This document shows, piece by piece, positions 9,463-24,427 of a DNA stretch of 64,000 nt. The notes below the pieces were generated by a model. It did not search any database and was not told where the DNA came from. It saw only the letters and a list, made by a program, of their open reading frames with translations. Each line of letters begins with the position of its first letter. The first letter of the stretch is position 1. The position numbers and the translations under genes are program-made. The stretch is from Paraliobacillus ryukyuensis (GTDB taxonomy: Bacteria; Bacillota; Bacilli; Bacillales; Amphibacillaceae). The stretch lies in NCBI RefSeq assembly GCF_003315295.1, contig NZ_QNRI01000002.1:310001-374000 (forward strand), in the 5' to 3' direction.

Positions 9463-9996
9463 ATGTCATTAGAAAAACAACTTGAGGCATTATTAGCAGA
9501 ATGGATGGCCACAGATTATTTGCGTAAAGGAGAGCTTTTTGTTGTTGGGTGTTCTACGAGTGAGGTATCCGGTGCAACGATTGGTACCTCTGGAAGTGAA
9601 GAAGTGGCACATTCTATTTTTAAGTATATGCAGAAACTACAAGAAAAAACGGGGATCGAGTTAGCTTTTCAATGTTGTGAACACTTAAATCGTGCTTTAG
9701 TAATCGATCGGACGGTTGCAGAGCGCAAGGGATATGACCCTGTTCACGTGGTACCAGTCAAACACGCAGGTGGATCAATGGCAACGTATGCGTTTCATCA
9801 CATGGACGATCCCGTATTGGTAGAGCATATTCAAGCGCATGCCGGCATTGATATTGGCGAAACCATGATTGGTATGCATGTAAAACCCGTCGCAGTACCT
9901 TTGCGATTTAACCAACGATTTTTAGGGCAAGCACGTGTGAATGCTGCTTATACAAGGCCAAAATTAATTGGTGGCGCTCGCGCTATATATGAGTGA
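9463..9996 (+). CDS. ywlG: UPF0340 (TIGR01440) family protein YwlG
   Basis: Conserved 177-residue protein of unknown biochemical role. Signatures present are VVGCSTSEVSGATIGTSGS, FQCCEHLNRAL, HAGGSMATYAFH and TRPKLIGGARAIYE. I start it at ATG 9463 because this gives the usual N-terminus (SLEKQLEALLAEW); an upstream in-frame start at 9394 would add 23 atypical residues and has no better ribosome-binding site. It sits in its conserved place before glyA. Confidence 0.88.
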   Translation: MSLEKQLEALLAEWMATDYLRKGELFVVGCSTSEVSGATIGTSGSEEVAHSIFKYMQKLQEKTGIELAFQCCEHLNRALVIDRTVAERKGYDPVHVVPVKHAGGSMATYAFHHMDDPVLVEHIQAHAGIDIGETMIGMHVKPVAVPLRFNQRFLGQARVNAAYTRPKLIGGARAIYE

Positions 9997-10079
9997 TTTG
10001 TTCGTGCGTATTAGATTAAGACTTGTTTTTTAATCAAACAGTAAATGATGAAATTGATTCAGATAATAAAATAGGAACA

Positions 10080-10106
10080 ACAAATCGTTTTTTTTAAGCG
10101 ATTTGT
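10080..10106 (+). other. Stem-loop in the glyA leader
   Basis: Perfect 8-bp stem ACAAATCG / CGATTTGT with an 11-nt loop that is mostly T. No T run follows on the plus strand, so it is not a standard terminator. It could be an mRNA stability element or a weak terminator for ywlG. Role unknown. Confidence 0.35.
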
Positions 10107-10155
10107 TATACATAGATGCAATGCCACAATTCTATTATTTAAGGGGGATTATGAA

Positions 10156-11394
10156 ATGAAGCATGTGAAAGCAAATGATTTAGAACTTTTTGAAGCAATG
10201 GAACAAGAAAGGGCTCGTCAACACGATAAGATTGAGTTAATTGCTTCTGAAAACTTTGTTTCAGAAGCGGTTATGGAGGCACAAGGATCTGTACTAACGA
10301 ATAAATATGCAGAAGGGTATCCGGCGCGCAGGTATTATGGTGGTTGCGAATATGTTGATATTGTTGAAAATTTAGCAAGAGATCGAGCAAAGCAATTGTT
10401 TGGAGCAGAACATGCGAATGTGCAGCCGCATTCTGGTGCGCAAGCAAATATGGCTGTTTATTTCTCGATTTTGAATCCCGGGGACACGGTTTTAGGGATG
10501 GATTTAAACCACGGTGGACACCTTACCCATGGAAGTCCAGTCAATTTTAGCGGTACATTATATAACTTTGAGGCATATGGTGTTGATCAAAAGACTGAAC
10601 AAATTGACTATGATGCTGTTTTAGCAAAAGCAAAAGACGTACAACCAAAGCTTATTGTTGCTGGTGCAAGTGCCTATCCACGCACGATCGATTTTGAACG
10701 TTTCCGTCAAATTGCCGATGAAGTTGGTGCTTATCTCATGGTGGATATGGCGCATATTGCTGGATTGGTAGCTGCAGGTTTACATCCAGATCCAGTGCCG
10801 CATGCGCATTTCGTAACTACCACAACCCACAAAACATTACGTGGCCCTCGTGGTGGCATGATTTTGTGTAAAGAAGAATTTGCCAAGCAAATTGATAAAT
10901 CGATATTCCCTGGTATCCAAGGTGGCCCTTTAATGCATGTGATTGCTGCTAAAGCAGTGGCTTTTAAAGAAGCTTTAGCACCTGATTTTACCGATTATGC
11001 GAAACAAATTGTAGCCAATGCGAAACGATTTGCTGAAGGATTGAATCAAGCAGGTATCCGTTTGGTCTCTGGCGGAACAGACAATCACTTATTGTTATTA
11101 GATGTACGTGATTTGGCATTAACGGGGAAAGAAGCAGAACAAGCACTTGATGAGATAGGTATTACAACGAACAAAAATACGATCCCATTTGATCCAGAAA
11201 GTCCGTTTGTTACAAGTGGGGTACGTATTGGTACAGCTGCAATTACGACACGTGGATTCTCATTTGACGAAGTAGATGAAGTAGCTGCTATTATTGGGGA
11301 AACATTAAAGCATCACCAAGATGAAAATAAATTAGCCGAAGCAAAAACGCGTGTGAAAGCTTTGGCTGATAGATTTCCACTCTATCAATGGTAA
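10156..11394 (+). CDS. glyA: Serine hydroxymethyltransferase
   Basis: PLP enzyme interconverting serine and glycine with tetrahydrofolate, the main source of one-carbon units. The 412-residue length is standard. The PLP lysine lies in [14 protein letters not shown] (K226), and substrate and folate motifs such as [15 protein letters not shown] and HGGHLTHG are intact. An AAGGGGGATT ribosome-binding site precedes the ATG. It is placed between ywlG and upp as in Bacillus. Confidence 0.96.
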   Translation: MKHVKANDLELFEAMEQERARQHDKIELIASENFVSEAVMEAQGSVLTNKYAEGYPARRYYGGCEYVDIVENLARDRAKQLFGAEHANVQPHSGAQANMAVYFSILNPGDTVLGMDLNHGGHLTHGSPVNFSGTLYNFEAYGVDQKTEQIDYDAVLAKAKDVQPKLIVAGASAYPRTIDFERFRQIADEVGAYLMVDMAHIAGLVAAGLHPDPVPHAHFVTTTTHKTLRGPRGGMILCKEEFAKQIDKSIFPGIQGGPLMHVIAAKAVAFKEALAPDFTDYAKQIVANAKRFAEGLNQAGIRLVSGGTDNHLLLLDVRDLALTGKEAEQALDEIGITTNKNTIPFDPESPFVTSGVRIGTAAITTRGFSFDEVDEVAAIIGETLKHHQDENKLAEAKTRVKALADRFPLYQW

Positions 11395-11611
11395 TATAGC
11401 AACGACATATGCTTGTTTAGTTACATTGCAGGGGATTTTGTTTGAAACGACAAAATTACTTCATTTAATTAGGGCAATGTATAAAGATGACCATTCTAAA
11501 AGTGTGACCTTTATAAAAAAATCTTGAATCACTAAATCTTTGCTTGAAACAAGCTTTATTTTTCAGTACACTCTTAAAAGATGTAAAAAAAACGATAAGG
11601 AGTGATCGGAA

Positions 11612-12241
11612 TTGGGTAATGTATTTGTATTAGACCATCCACTCATTCAGCACAAGCTAACGTATATAAGAAAAAAAGATACGGGGACGAAAGAATTCCG
11701 TGAATTAGTAGATGAAGTAGCAGGATTAATGGCGTTTGAAATTACGCGTGATTTACCTGTAGAAGAGAAAACAATTGAAACACCAGTTACTACAGCAGTA
11801 ACGAAGACGTTGAGCGGAAAAAAAATCGGTTTAGTACCTATTTTACGTGCAGGCTTAGGCATGGTAGACGGTGTTTTACGCTTAATACCAGCCGCAAAAG
11901 TTGGACATGTCGGTTTATATCGTGATCCGGAAACATTACAACCAGTCGAATATTATATTAAGCTCCCTTCTGATATCGAAGAACGTGAATTAATTGTAAT
12001 TGATCCGATGCTTGCTACTGGTGGTTCAGCAAATGATGCAATTGCATCATTGAAAAAACGAGGCGCAACAAATATTAAATTAATGTGCCTAATTGCTGCG
12101 CCAGAAGGGGTAGATTTAATTAAAAAAGAACATCCAGATGTCGATATCTATCTTGGCGCCCTAGATGAAAAACTAAACGAAAAAGGTTATATCGTCCCTG
12201 GTCTAGGTGATGCAGGTGACCGTTTGTTTGGAACAAAATAA
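11612..12241 (+). CDS. upp: Uracil phosphoribosyltransferase
   Basis: Converts uracil and PRPP to UMP in pyrimidine salvage. The 209-residue protein has the PRPP loop [15 protein letters not shown] and the C-terminal uracil-binding [17 protein letters not shown]. The TTG start at 11612 is preceded by AAGGAGTGATCGG. A strong terminator follows at once, so upp is not co-transcribed with the downstream mnaA. Confidence 0.95.
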   Translation: MGNVFVLDHPLIQHKLTYIRKKDTGTKEFRELVDEVAGLMAFEITRDLPVEEKTIETPVTTAVTKTLSGKKIGLVPILRAGLGMVDGVLRLIPAAKVGHVGLYRDPETLQPVEYYIKLPSDIEERELIVIDPMLATGGSANDAIASLKKRGATNIKLMCLIAAPEGVDLIKKEHPDVDIYLGALDEKLNEKGYIVPGLGDAGDRLFGTK

Positions 12242-12252
12242 TTATTCTCTTG

Positions 12253-12279
12253 AAGCGCTACGCTATGTAGCGCTTTTTC
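12253..12279 (+). terminator. Terminator after upp
   Basis: Nine-bp stem AAGCGCTAC / GTAGCGCTT with a 5-nt loop and a following T run. Confidence 0.85.
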
Positions 12280-12346
12280 AAAATATTATCAATGTATAAA
12301 ATAACTAATTAAAAAGATGCCATTGGGAGAAAACGGAGTGAGTGAA

Positions 12347-13462
12347 GTGTCAAAAAGAATAAAAGTTATGTCCATTTTTGGAACAAGACCAGAAGCCATA
12401 AAAATGGCACCACTTGTGCATGAATTAAAGAAAAGATCGGAAACATTCGAATCAATGGTTACTGTAACAGCGCAACATCGTGAAATGTTGGATCAAGTAT
12501 TAGATGTTTTTGGTATTACACCAGATATTGACCTGAATATTATGAAACAACGACAAACGCTAGCCCAAATTACAACTAGAGCACTAGAAGGACTGGACAT
12601 TGTTATGAAAAACAATGCACCTGATATGGTCCTTGTTCATGGAGACACAACGACCACTTTAGCAGCCTCACTTGCAGCTTATTATAATCAAATTGCAGTT
12701 GGTCATGTGGAAGCTGGATTGCGTACTTGGGATAAATATTCTCCATATCCGGAAGAAATGAATCGACAACTTACAAGTACACTGGCTAACCTTCACTTTG
12801 CGCCAACGAATAAAGCAAAGCAAAATTTACTGGCCGAAAATAAACCATCGGAGACTATTTTTGTTACTGGTAATACTGCAATAGACGCCTTGAAAACAAC
12901 AGTGAATAATACGTATAGCAGTGATGTGTTAGATAAATTTTCTGGTAAACGATTAGTATTAATGACTGCACATCGTCGGGAAAATCTAGGGAACAATATG
13001 CAACAAATGTTTCAAGCAATCAAACGATTAGTAGATAAACACGAGGATATCCACGTTGTGTATCCAGTTCATTTGAATCCAGTTGTACAAAAAGCGGCAC
13101 AACAAATTCTAGGCGATCATGAACGCATTGATTTGATTGCTCCGTTAAGTGTAGTTGATTTTCATAATTTTGCAGCTCGTTCCCACTTAATTCTAACAGA
13201 CTCTGGAGGTGTTCAAGAAGAAGCCCCGTCTTTAGGAGTACCCGTACTTGTTTTACGAAATACAACAGAACGTCCAGAAGGCATTGAAGCAGGAACATTA
13301 AAATTAGCTGGTACCCAGGAAGAAGATATCTTTCAATTAGCTGATCACTTATTAAGTGATAATGAAGCGCACCAACAAATGGCGCGTGCAACAAATCCGT
13401 ATGGGGATGGACAAGCAAGCCGACGTATTGGAGATGCAATAATAGATTATTTTAACAAATAA
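12347..13462 (+). CDS. mnaA: UDP-N-acetylglucosamine 2-epimerase (non-hydrolysing)
   Basis: Interconverts UDP-GlcNAc and UDP-ManNAc, supplying ManNAc for the teichoic-acid linkage unit. The 371-residue protein carries the GT-B-like family motifs FGTRPEAIKMAPL, VHGDTTTT, HVEAGLRT, HRRENLG and DSGGVQEEAPSLG. GTG 12347 is favoured because GGAGTGAG lies just upstream and this matches the normal N-terminus; an ATG at 12317 has no ribosome-binding site. It links functionally to tagO and tagD/tagB further along the window. Confidence 0.92.
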   Translation: MSKRIKVMSIFGTRPEAIKMAPLVHELKKRSETFESMVTVTAQHREMLDQVLDVFGITPDIDLNIMKQRQTLAQITTRALEGLDIVMKNNAPDMVLVHGDTTTTLAASLAAYYNQIAVGHVEAGLRTWDKYSPYPEEMNRQLTSTLANLHFAPTNKAKQNLLAENKPSETIFVTGNTAIDALKTTVNNTYSSDVLDKFSGKRLVLMTAHRRENLGNNMQQMFQAIKRLVDKHEDIHVVYPVHLNPVVQKAAQQILGDHERIDLIAPLSVVDFHNFAARSHLILTDSGGVQEEAPSLGVPVLVLRNTTERPEGIEAGTLKLAGTQEEDIFQLADHLLSDNEAHQQMARATNPYGDGQASRRIGDAIIDYFNK

Positions 13463-13472
13463 AAGGAGGAAT

Positions 13473-13501
13473 CTTGACGATGGTCAAGGTTTTTCCTTTT
13501 A
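13473..13501 (+). terminator. Terminator after mnaA
   Basis: CTTGAC-GATG-GTCAAG hairpin followed by GTTTTTCCTTTT. Flanking AAAAGGA and TCCTTTT can extend the stem. Confidence 0.7.
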
Positions 13502-13582
13502 TTAAAAGCCTATTTTTAAATGTAACTGCATAGAAATATTTTCTTTTCTCCATACTAGAAGAAAAATTGAGGAGAAATACAT

Positions 13583-15760
13583 ATGCAACGTTTTTGCTTT
13601 CTATCACTTCTTATTGTATCTATCGCTATCGCTCTTCCTGAAGTTATCCACGCAACCATTAATGATGATGAACAACAATTAATTATTGAAGTGAATGGTG
13701 ATCCATATCAACAAAAAAACTACATTGAAACATACTATCCTACCATTAAAGTAATTGAGGTTTATCACACCTTATTTAAAGGACTCGCTCTCCAAGCAAA
13801 AAACCGACAATTTAATCGATTAGAAAATGAGAATTTCATCAAAAATACATATGCCGTCCAAACGTATCAAACACAAGCAGAGGAACCAATAAATGAAAGT
13901 GTGCCGTTTTTAGTATCACCTCAAATTCGTTCCAATTATACTGGTAAAGGTGTGAAGGTGGGGGTGATTGACACAGGAATAGACTATCATCACCCTGATC
14001 TTAACAAGAATTACCGTGGAGGATTTGACTTGGTCGATTATGATGATGATCCGATGGAAACAACGGCAGAACAAGGTGAACCAACGATTCATGGTACACA
14101 TGTAGCAGGAATTATTGCTGCAAATGGAAAGATGAAAGGAATGGCGCCTGAGGCATCGTTGTATAGTTATCGAGCATTGGGGCCTGGGGGTGGAGGAACT
14201 TCAGTTCAAGTAATTGCTGCATTAGAAAAAGCTGTTAACGATGGAATGGACATTGTGAATATGTCATTAGGAAATACAGTCAATGGTCCAGATTGGCCAA
14301 CGAGTGTAGCGGTGAACCGAGCAGTGGAAAAAGGCGTTAGCGTTGTTATTGCAAATGGAAATGCAGGACCTGCTAATTGGACTGTAGGGTCCCCTGCTAC
14401 GGCAACCAAAGCAATAGCAGTTGGAGCCTCTACCCCAATAGTCACAGATGCTTACTTGTCAGATCGTTTTGCTCGGAAAGAGATACCGATAAATTCCATG
14501 ATCGGAAGTCCTGCTTGGGATTTTCAACGTGATTATCAACTAATTGATGGAGGCATTGGAGCGAAAGATCTTTCCGATGCAAAGGGAAAATTAGTATTAA
14601 TGGAACGTGGTAAGCTTACTTTTACAGAGAAAGTGAAGCAAGCAGAAAAGGCTGGAGCTGTTGGTGTGATTATTTATAATAATGAAAAAGGTGCATTTCA
14701 AGCAGGATTGGAGGCATCAAGTAACATTCCGGCTGTATCCGTATCCAAATCCGCAGGAGATTGGCTAAAGAAACAAATTGAAAAGAACCAAACTTACTGG
14801 ATAGATACGACGTATAAACAAACGCAAGATCAAATAACTGCTTTTAGCTCCAGAGGCCCAGTAACTGCTAATTGGGCGATTAAACCTGAAATTGTGGCAC
14901 CTGGAGCTAATATACTAAGTACCGTACCAAGCAATAGCTATCAAGCTTTACAAGGAACAAGTATGGCAGCCCCTCATATTGCAGGTGCCCTAGCATTAAT
15001 AAAACAAGCGCATCCTGATTGGACACCCGCAAAACTAAAAGCAGCGCTGTTAACACAAGCGAAACCGCTTCAGCATAACGAGCTGTTGTATGCCCCTATT
15101 GAGCAGGGAATGGGACGCATCCAGCTATCTGAAGCGATTAATACAGACACTTTGTTATACCATCCCCTATTGTCATTTGGAAAAATAGCTAAAGGGAAGC
15201 ACACGGTAACTGCAAATGTAGAAGTTGAAAATATTTCAGCAAAACCAAACACCTTTCGTTTTGATTTACCGAAACAACAACAAGGATTGCGTTGGTATTT
15301 GCCTAAAACATTCACTGTAGATCCCGGAGAAAAAGTTACCGTTCCAATTGAAATAGCTATTGACTCTAATCAGTTAAACCAAGGGATTCATGAAGGTTGG
15401 TTAACACTTTCTAGTCAGACGGATCGTTTTCATATACCGTATTTGTTTGTTAATCAACAAGCTGATTATCCAAAAGCAATGGGATTAGACGTAGTGATGA
15501 AACCTTTCGATAAGAAAAATTATATCTGTCAACTATATGTCCCAGATGATGCGAACAGAGTAAAGATTGATTTATACGATCCTGATACGATGGTTTTTGT
15601 GAAAACCATTGTTGACCAAACCAATCAATTAAAAGGGATAATGGAACAAACGATTGCATCAGACAAATTACCTCCGAAAGGAAAATATATAGCAGATATT
15701 TTAATTGAAACTGAGCAAAAAGAAGCATTTCATGAACAAAGCGCAGTTGTGATTGAGTGA
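13583..15760 (+). CDS. Secreted S8 subtilisin-family serine protease with PA domain (Vpr-like)
   Basis: Exported protease of 725 residues. The order is a signal peptide (about 1-24), a short propeptide, the subtilase domain split by a protease-associated (PA) insertion (about 310-400), and a C-terminal beta-rich region. The catalytic triad is intact: D130 in VIDTGID, H170 in HGTHVAG and S460 in GTSMAAP, with the oxyanion-region ANGNAGP near 260. This architecture matches B. subtilis Vpr and related minor extracellular proteases. It has its own ribosome-binding site (GAGGAG) and lies between mnaA and atpI, where B. subtilis has no protease. Confidence 0.9.
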   Translation: MQRFCFLSLLIVSIAIALPEVIHATINDDEQQLIIEVNGDPYQQKNYIETYYPTIKVIEVYHTLFKGLALQAKNRQFNRLENENFIKNTYAVQTYQTQAEEPINESVPFLVSPQIRSNYTGKGVKVGVIDTGIDYHHPDLNKNYRGGFDLVDYDDDPMETTAEQGEPTIHGTHVAGIIAANGKMKGMAPEASLYSYRALGPGGGGTSVQVIAALEKAVNDGMDIVNMSLGNTVNGPDWPTSVAVNRAVEKGVSVVIANGNAGPANWTVGSPATATKAIAVGASTPIVTDAYLSDRFARKEIPINSMIGSPAWDFQRDYQLIDGGIGAKDLSDAKGKLVLMERGKLTFTEKVKQAEKAGAVGVIIYNNEKGAFQAGLEASSNIPAVSVSKSAGDWLKKQIEKNQTYWIDTTYKQTQDQITAFSSRGPVTANWAIKPEIVAPGANILSTVPSNSYQALQGTSMAAPHIAGALALIKQAHPDWTPAKLKAALLTQAKPLQHNELLYAPIEQGMGRIQLSEAINTDTLLYHPLLSFGKIAKGKHTVTANVEVENISAKPNTFRFDLPKQQQGLRWYLPKTFTVDPGEKVTVPIEIAIDSNQLNQGIHEGWLTLSSQTDRFHIPYLFVNQQADYPKAMGLDVVMKPFDKKNYICQLYVPDDANRVKIDLYDPDTMVFVKTIVDQTNQLKGIMEQTIASDKLPPKGKYIADILIETEQKEAFHEQSAVVIE

Positions 15761-16124
15761 ATCGAATGGAGCTGATATGATGGACATGTATACAAAAATT
15801 TTGCAAGTTTGAAGAAAACTTCACAAATTTGTTGCTTACCTTTTTATGATTTATCCCTTATAATAAAAAATAGACGTTTTATTGATAGTAGCGTCTGTAC
15901 TACGATATTAGCTGGCTTATCAGCTGAAAGCAGAAAATGATTTGACAGGGAACCTCCCCTAATGTAAGCTAAAATTTGATGAATGATAAGGTTTTCATGT
16001 GATTTTTATCACTGAAATTATTATTGTGTTGTGTTATTAAAGATTTTTGAATCTGTTTCAATGACTATCAAAGGTTTATTTCATTGAAAGTAACACTCAT
16101 TCAATCATTTACTTAGGGAGGAAC
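15761..16124 (+). promoter_or_regulatory. Leader and probable promoter region of the atp operon
   Basis: 364 bp without a gene. Two sigma-A-like candidates are visible: a TATAAT at 15859-15864 with a weak TTACCT 17 nt upstream, and a perfect TTGACA at 15942-15947 with a poor -10 (TAAGCT) 17 nt downstream. The dyad TGAAG-AAAA-CTTCA sits near 15810-15823 and AGCTG..CAGCT near 15910. The transcript start cannot be chosen by eye. Confidence 0.4.
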
Positions 16125-16130
16125 GTGCAT

Positions 16131-17254
<1,124 letters not shown>

Positions 17255-17292
17255 AATACAATGTAGAAAATAAAAATTTTTACATATTTTAA

Positions 17293-17514
<222 letters not shown>

Positions 17515-17534
17515 TATAGCAAAAAAGTAAACAA

Positions 17535-17572
17535 AATGGCGAAGTGTGCTGATTCGTATCATCTTCGCCATT
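17535..17572 (+). other. Stem-loop 1 between atpE and atpF
   Basis: Perfect 10-bp stem AATGGCGAAG / CTTCGCCATT with an 18-nt loop, 20 nt after the atpE stop. Only TATATATG follows, so it is better placed as a 3' stabiliser or partial attenuator than as a full terminator. Confidence 0.6.
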
Positions 17573-17624
17573 ATATATGTAACATGAAAATGTTATAAAG
17601 TTTCAAATAAAGGCTTTCACCATG

Positions 17625-17651
17625 GGACTTGGCGATGAGCCAAGTCCTTTA
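17625..17651 (+). other. Stem-loop 2 between atpE and atpF
   Basis: Perfect 9-bp GC-rich stem GGACTTGGC / GCCAAGTCC with loop GATGA, followed only by TTTAC. It is a second strong hairpin in the 208-nt spacer inside an otherwise tightly packed operon. Confidence 0.6.
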
Positions 17652-17695
17652 CAGTATATCAATGATTGTTGGTATACCATGTTGTTCATTGTTAG

Positions 17696-18249
<554 letters not shown>

Positions 18250-18250
<1 letters not shown>

Positions 18251-18792
18251 TGAGTAATGCAATGATATCCAAACGATACGCAGAAGCTCTTTTTGAATTA
18301 GCGGGAGAAAAACAATTAATAGAATCGATGGAATCTGAACTATTAATTGTGAAAGAAGTTTTTCAACAAAATCAAGAATTAATCCTTTTTTTGTCGAATC
18401 CAGCTTTTGATAAAGTGGATAAGAAACAACTAATTGATCATGCATTTCGTGATTTTTCTGTTGAAGTAACAAATACATTAAAGTTGTTAATTGATCATCA
18501 TCATGAATCGATTGTTGTTGAATTGGTAGATGCGTTTGTTCACCTAGCCAATGAAGCAAAGGGAATTAAACAAGCAATTGTCTATTCCGTTCGTGCTTTA
18601 TCAGAAGAAGAACAACAGCAACTAGCGAATGTATTTCAAGAGAAATTACATATTGCTAAATTACAGATAACAAATAAGATTGATCCAGATCTTATTGGTG
18701 GTGTGAAGTTACAAATTGGTAACACCGTCTATGATGGCTCTGTCTTAGGTAAATTAGAGCGGATCGAAAAGAATATCGTAGCTATTAATTAA
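18250..18792 (+). CDS. atpH: F0F1 ATP synthase subunit delta
   Basis: Peripheral-stalk cap protein of 180 residues linking subunit b to the alpha3beta3 head. It has the N-terminal helical bundle (ISKRYAEALFELA) and the C-terminal signature KIDPDLIGGVKLQIGNTVYDGSV around 140-165, of which the core is DPDLIGGVKLQIG. The ATG overlaps the atpF stop, implying translational coupling. Confidence 0.93.
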
Positions 18793-18812
18793 TAGAAGGA
18801 AGATAGGGGTGA

Positions 18813-20327
<1,515 letters not shown>

Positions 20328-20382
20328 CTTAAAGTAAATTTTTGCTGAAATAGACCCAGAACCTTATTGGAAAGGGGGCTGA

Positions 20383-21255
<873 letters not shown>

Positions 21256-21272
21256 CAGAAAAAGCATGTTAG

Positions 21273-22685
<1,413 letters not shown>

Positions 22686-22725
22686 TTTAACAAGAATATC
22701 TATTTACAATGGCAATGGCCATTAG

Positions 22726-23160
<435 letters not shown>

Positions 23161-23200
23161 AGAAATTACTAGACATGTATGATAAAATGGTAATGCTTAA

Positions 23201-23240
23201 AAGACTTTAGTGCTGTAATGGTATTAAAGTCTTTTTTCTT
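23201..23240 (+). terminator. Terminator of the atp operon
   Basis: Nine-bp stem AAGACTTTA / TAAAGTCTT followed by TTTTCTT. Confidence 0.85.
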
Positions 23241-23257
23241 AGAGAATAATTGGAGAA

Positions 23258-23327
23258 ATCAAACGTAAAATGTTGAAATCAAGGTTTTTTGGTTATTACG
23301 TTTGATGTCGTTATTTCCCGGGAAATA
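23258..23327 (+). promoter_or_regulatory. Inverted repeat and 16-bp palindrome upstream of ywzB
   Basis: An 11-bp perfect inverted repeat, ATCAAACGTAA at 23258-23268 and TTACGTTTGAT at 23296-23306, is followed 5 bp later by the 16-bp perfect palindrome TATTTCCCGGGAAATA (23312-23327). Both lie between the atp terminator and the ywzB ribosome-binding site. They could be an operator or leader structure for the ywzB-ywmB-murA group; no factor is assigned. Confidence 0.45.
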
Positions 23328-23356
23328 GCAAATAGAAACGCAAGGAGGATCATCCC

Positions 23357-23587
23357 ATGCTCGAAATAGGACAACAAGCCTTAATAAGCATGATTTCACA
23401 TCTTATTTTTATTATTATAACTTGGCAAGTCATTCAATCGCTACGCCTTGATCCTATATTTAAGAAGATGCGAACTTTCGAAGCAAAAGTGCTGATCATT
23501 TTTGTTACTATTGCAATAGGAACGACAGTGAGTAACTTTGTTTTAGACTTCTTTAGGTGGTCACAGCAAATCACTAATCTTTTTTAA
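23357..23587 (+). CDS. DUF1146 family membrane protein (YwzB-like)
   Basis: A 76-residue protein with two predicted membrane helices (LISMISHLIFIIITWQVI and AKVLIIFVTIAIGTTVSNFV). The DUF1146 signature around IQSLRLDPIFKK is recognisable. AAGGAGG precedes the ATG. It lies after atpC as in B. subtilis (ywzB). Function unknown. Confidence 0.82.
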   Translation: MLEIGQQALISMISHLIFIIITWQVIQSLRLDPIFKKMRTFEAKVLIIFVTIAIGTTVSNFVLDFFRWSQQITNLF

Positions 23588-23681
23588 TTGGATGATTATG
23601 TAGGAATTTGACGAATCTCTCTTTGTATATCACATGTAGAAAACGAGCATACTGGTGATAAAAACAAAGGGGGATTTTTTT

Positions 23682-24392
23682 ATGAAACAAAAAGTAATCA
23701 TTATAACTTTTATTTTATTATCGTCTGTAACATTTCATCTAGAAACATTAAGCGCACATCATCAAGTTTTGGCAGAATTAAAAGATTTAGAAAAAGCGTT
23801 TCAAGCCAATAACCATACTATACAGCAGTGGCAATTACAATTGCGGGAGCAAGTAGAGGTTGAGAAATTAACTTCCACCATAAAATCTATTAAACAATTA
23901 TTTCCTGATAGAGAAATGGAAGTAGAATATACGAATCAAGCAAAAAAATTAAAATGGAACCCTCAGCATTCTTCAAGCCAAAGCGAATCTATTATTATTG
24001 TGGTGGGTAAAAATAGTTCTAAAGCAGATGTGATCTACACATTAACAGGCGATACGTCATTAGATAAGTGGGTTGAAGAGAGCAATGTGCATGCATTATT
24101 AAAAGATATTTTTACGGATAAAGTGACAAAATTTACTTGTGCTTCGACAGTACTTGATGATAAAATAAATAGTGTTTATTTTTTAAACAGATTACAAGGT
24201 TTTTTGAATGTTCAACAAGTACATAAATTACGAGAATCGGATTTTACTGTGCTTTCTGGTTACACAAAAAAGTGGGATACATCTATTCCAATGGAAAATG
24301 AGCAAATGAATATTCAATTAGCCGCTCGTCAAGTGGATAAAGAAAAAACAATGATCACAATAGGAACACCTATCCTAACGACTGAATATTAA
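23682..24392 (+). CDS. ywmB: YwmB-like secreted or anchored protein (TATA-box-binding-like fold family)
   Basis: A 236-residue protein with an N-terminal hydrophobic export segment (KVIIITFILLSSVTFHL), then a soluble domain. Its place between ywzB and murA matches B. subtilis ywmB. ATG 23682 follows AAAGGGGGA, whereas the in-frame ATG at 23655 would precede that site. Function is unknown; extracytoplasmic location is inferred. Confidence 0.78.
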   Translation: MKQKVIIITFILLSSVTFHLETLSAHHQVLAELKDLEKAFQANNHTIQQWQLQLREQVEVEKLTSTIKSIKQLFPDREMEVEYTNQAKKLKWNPQHSSSQSESIIIVVGKNSSKADVIYTLTGDTSLDKWVEESNVHALLKDIFTDKVTKFTCASTVLDDKINSVYFLNRLQGFLNVQQVHKLRESDFTVLSGYTKKWDTSIPMENEQMNIQLAARQVDKEKTMITIGTPILTTEY

Positions 24393-24427
24393 TAATATAG
24401 AAACTGGACTTTAGAGGAGAATGGACC

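Noticed and set aside
11521-11570. GCTTG-AAA-CAAGC followed by TTTATTTTT as a glyA terminator
   Set aside because: The stem has only 5 bp with a 3-nt loop and lies 150 nt after glyA, close to the upp start, so the call is too weak.
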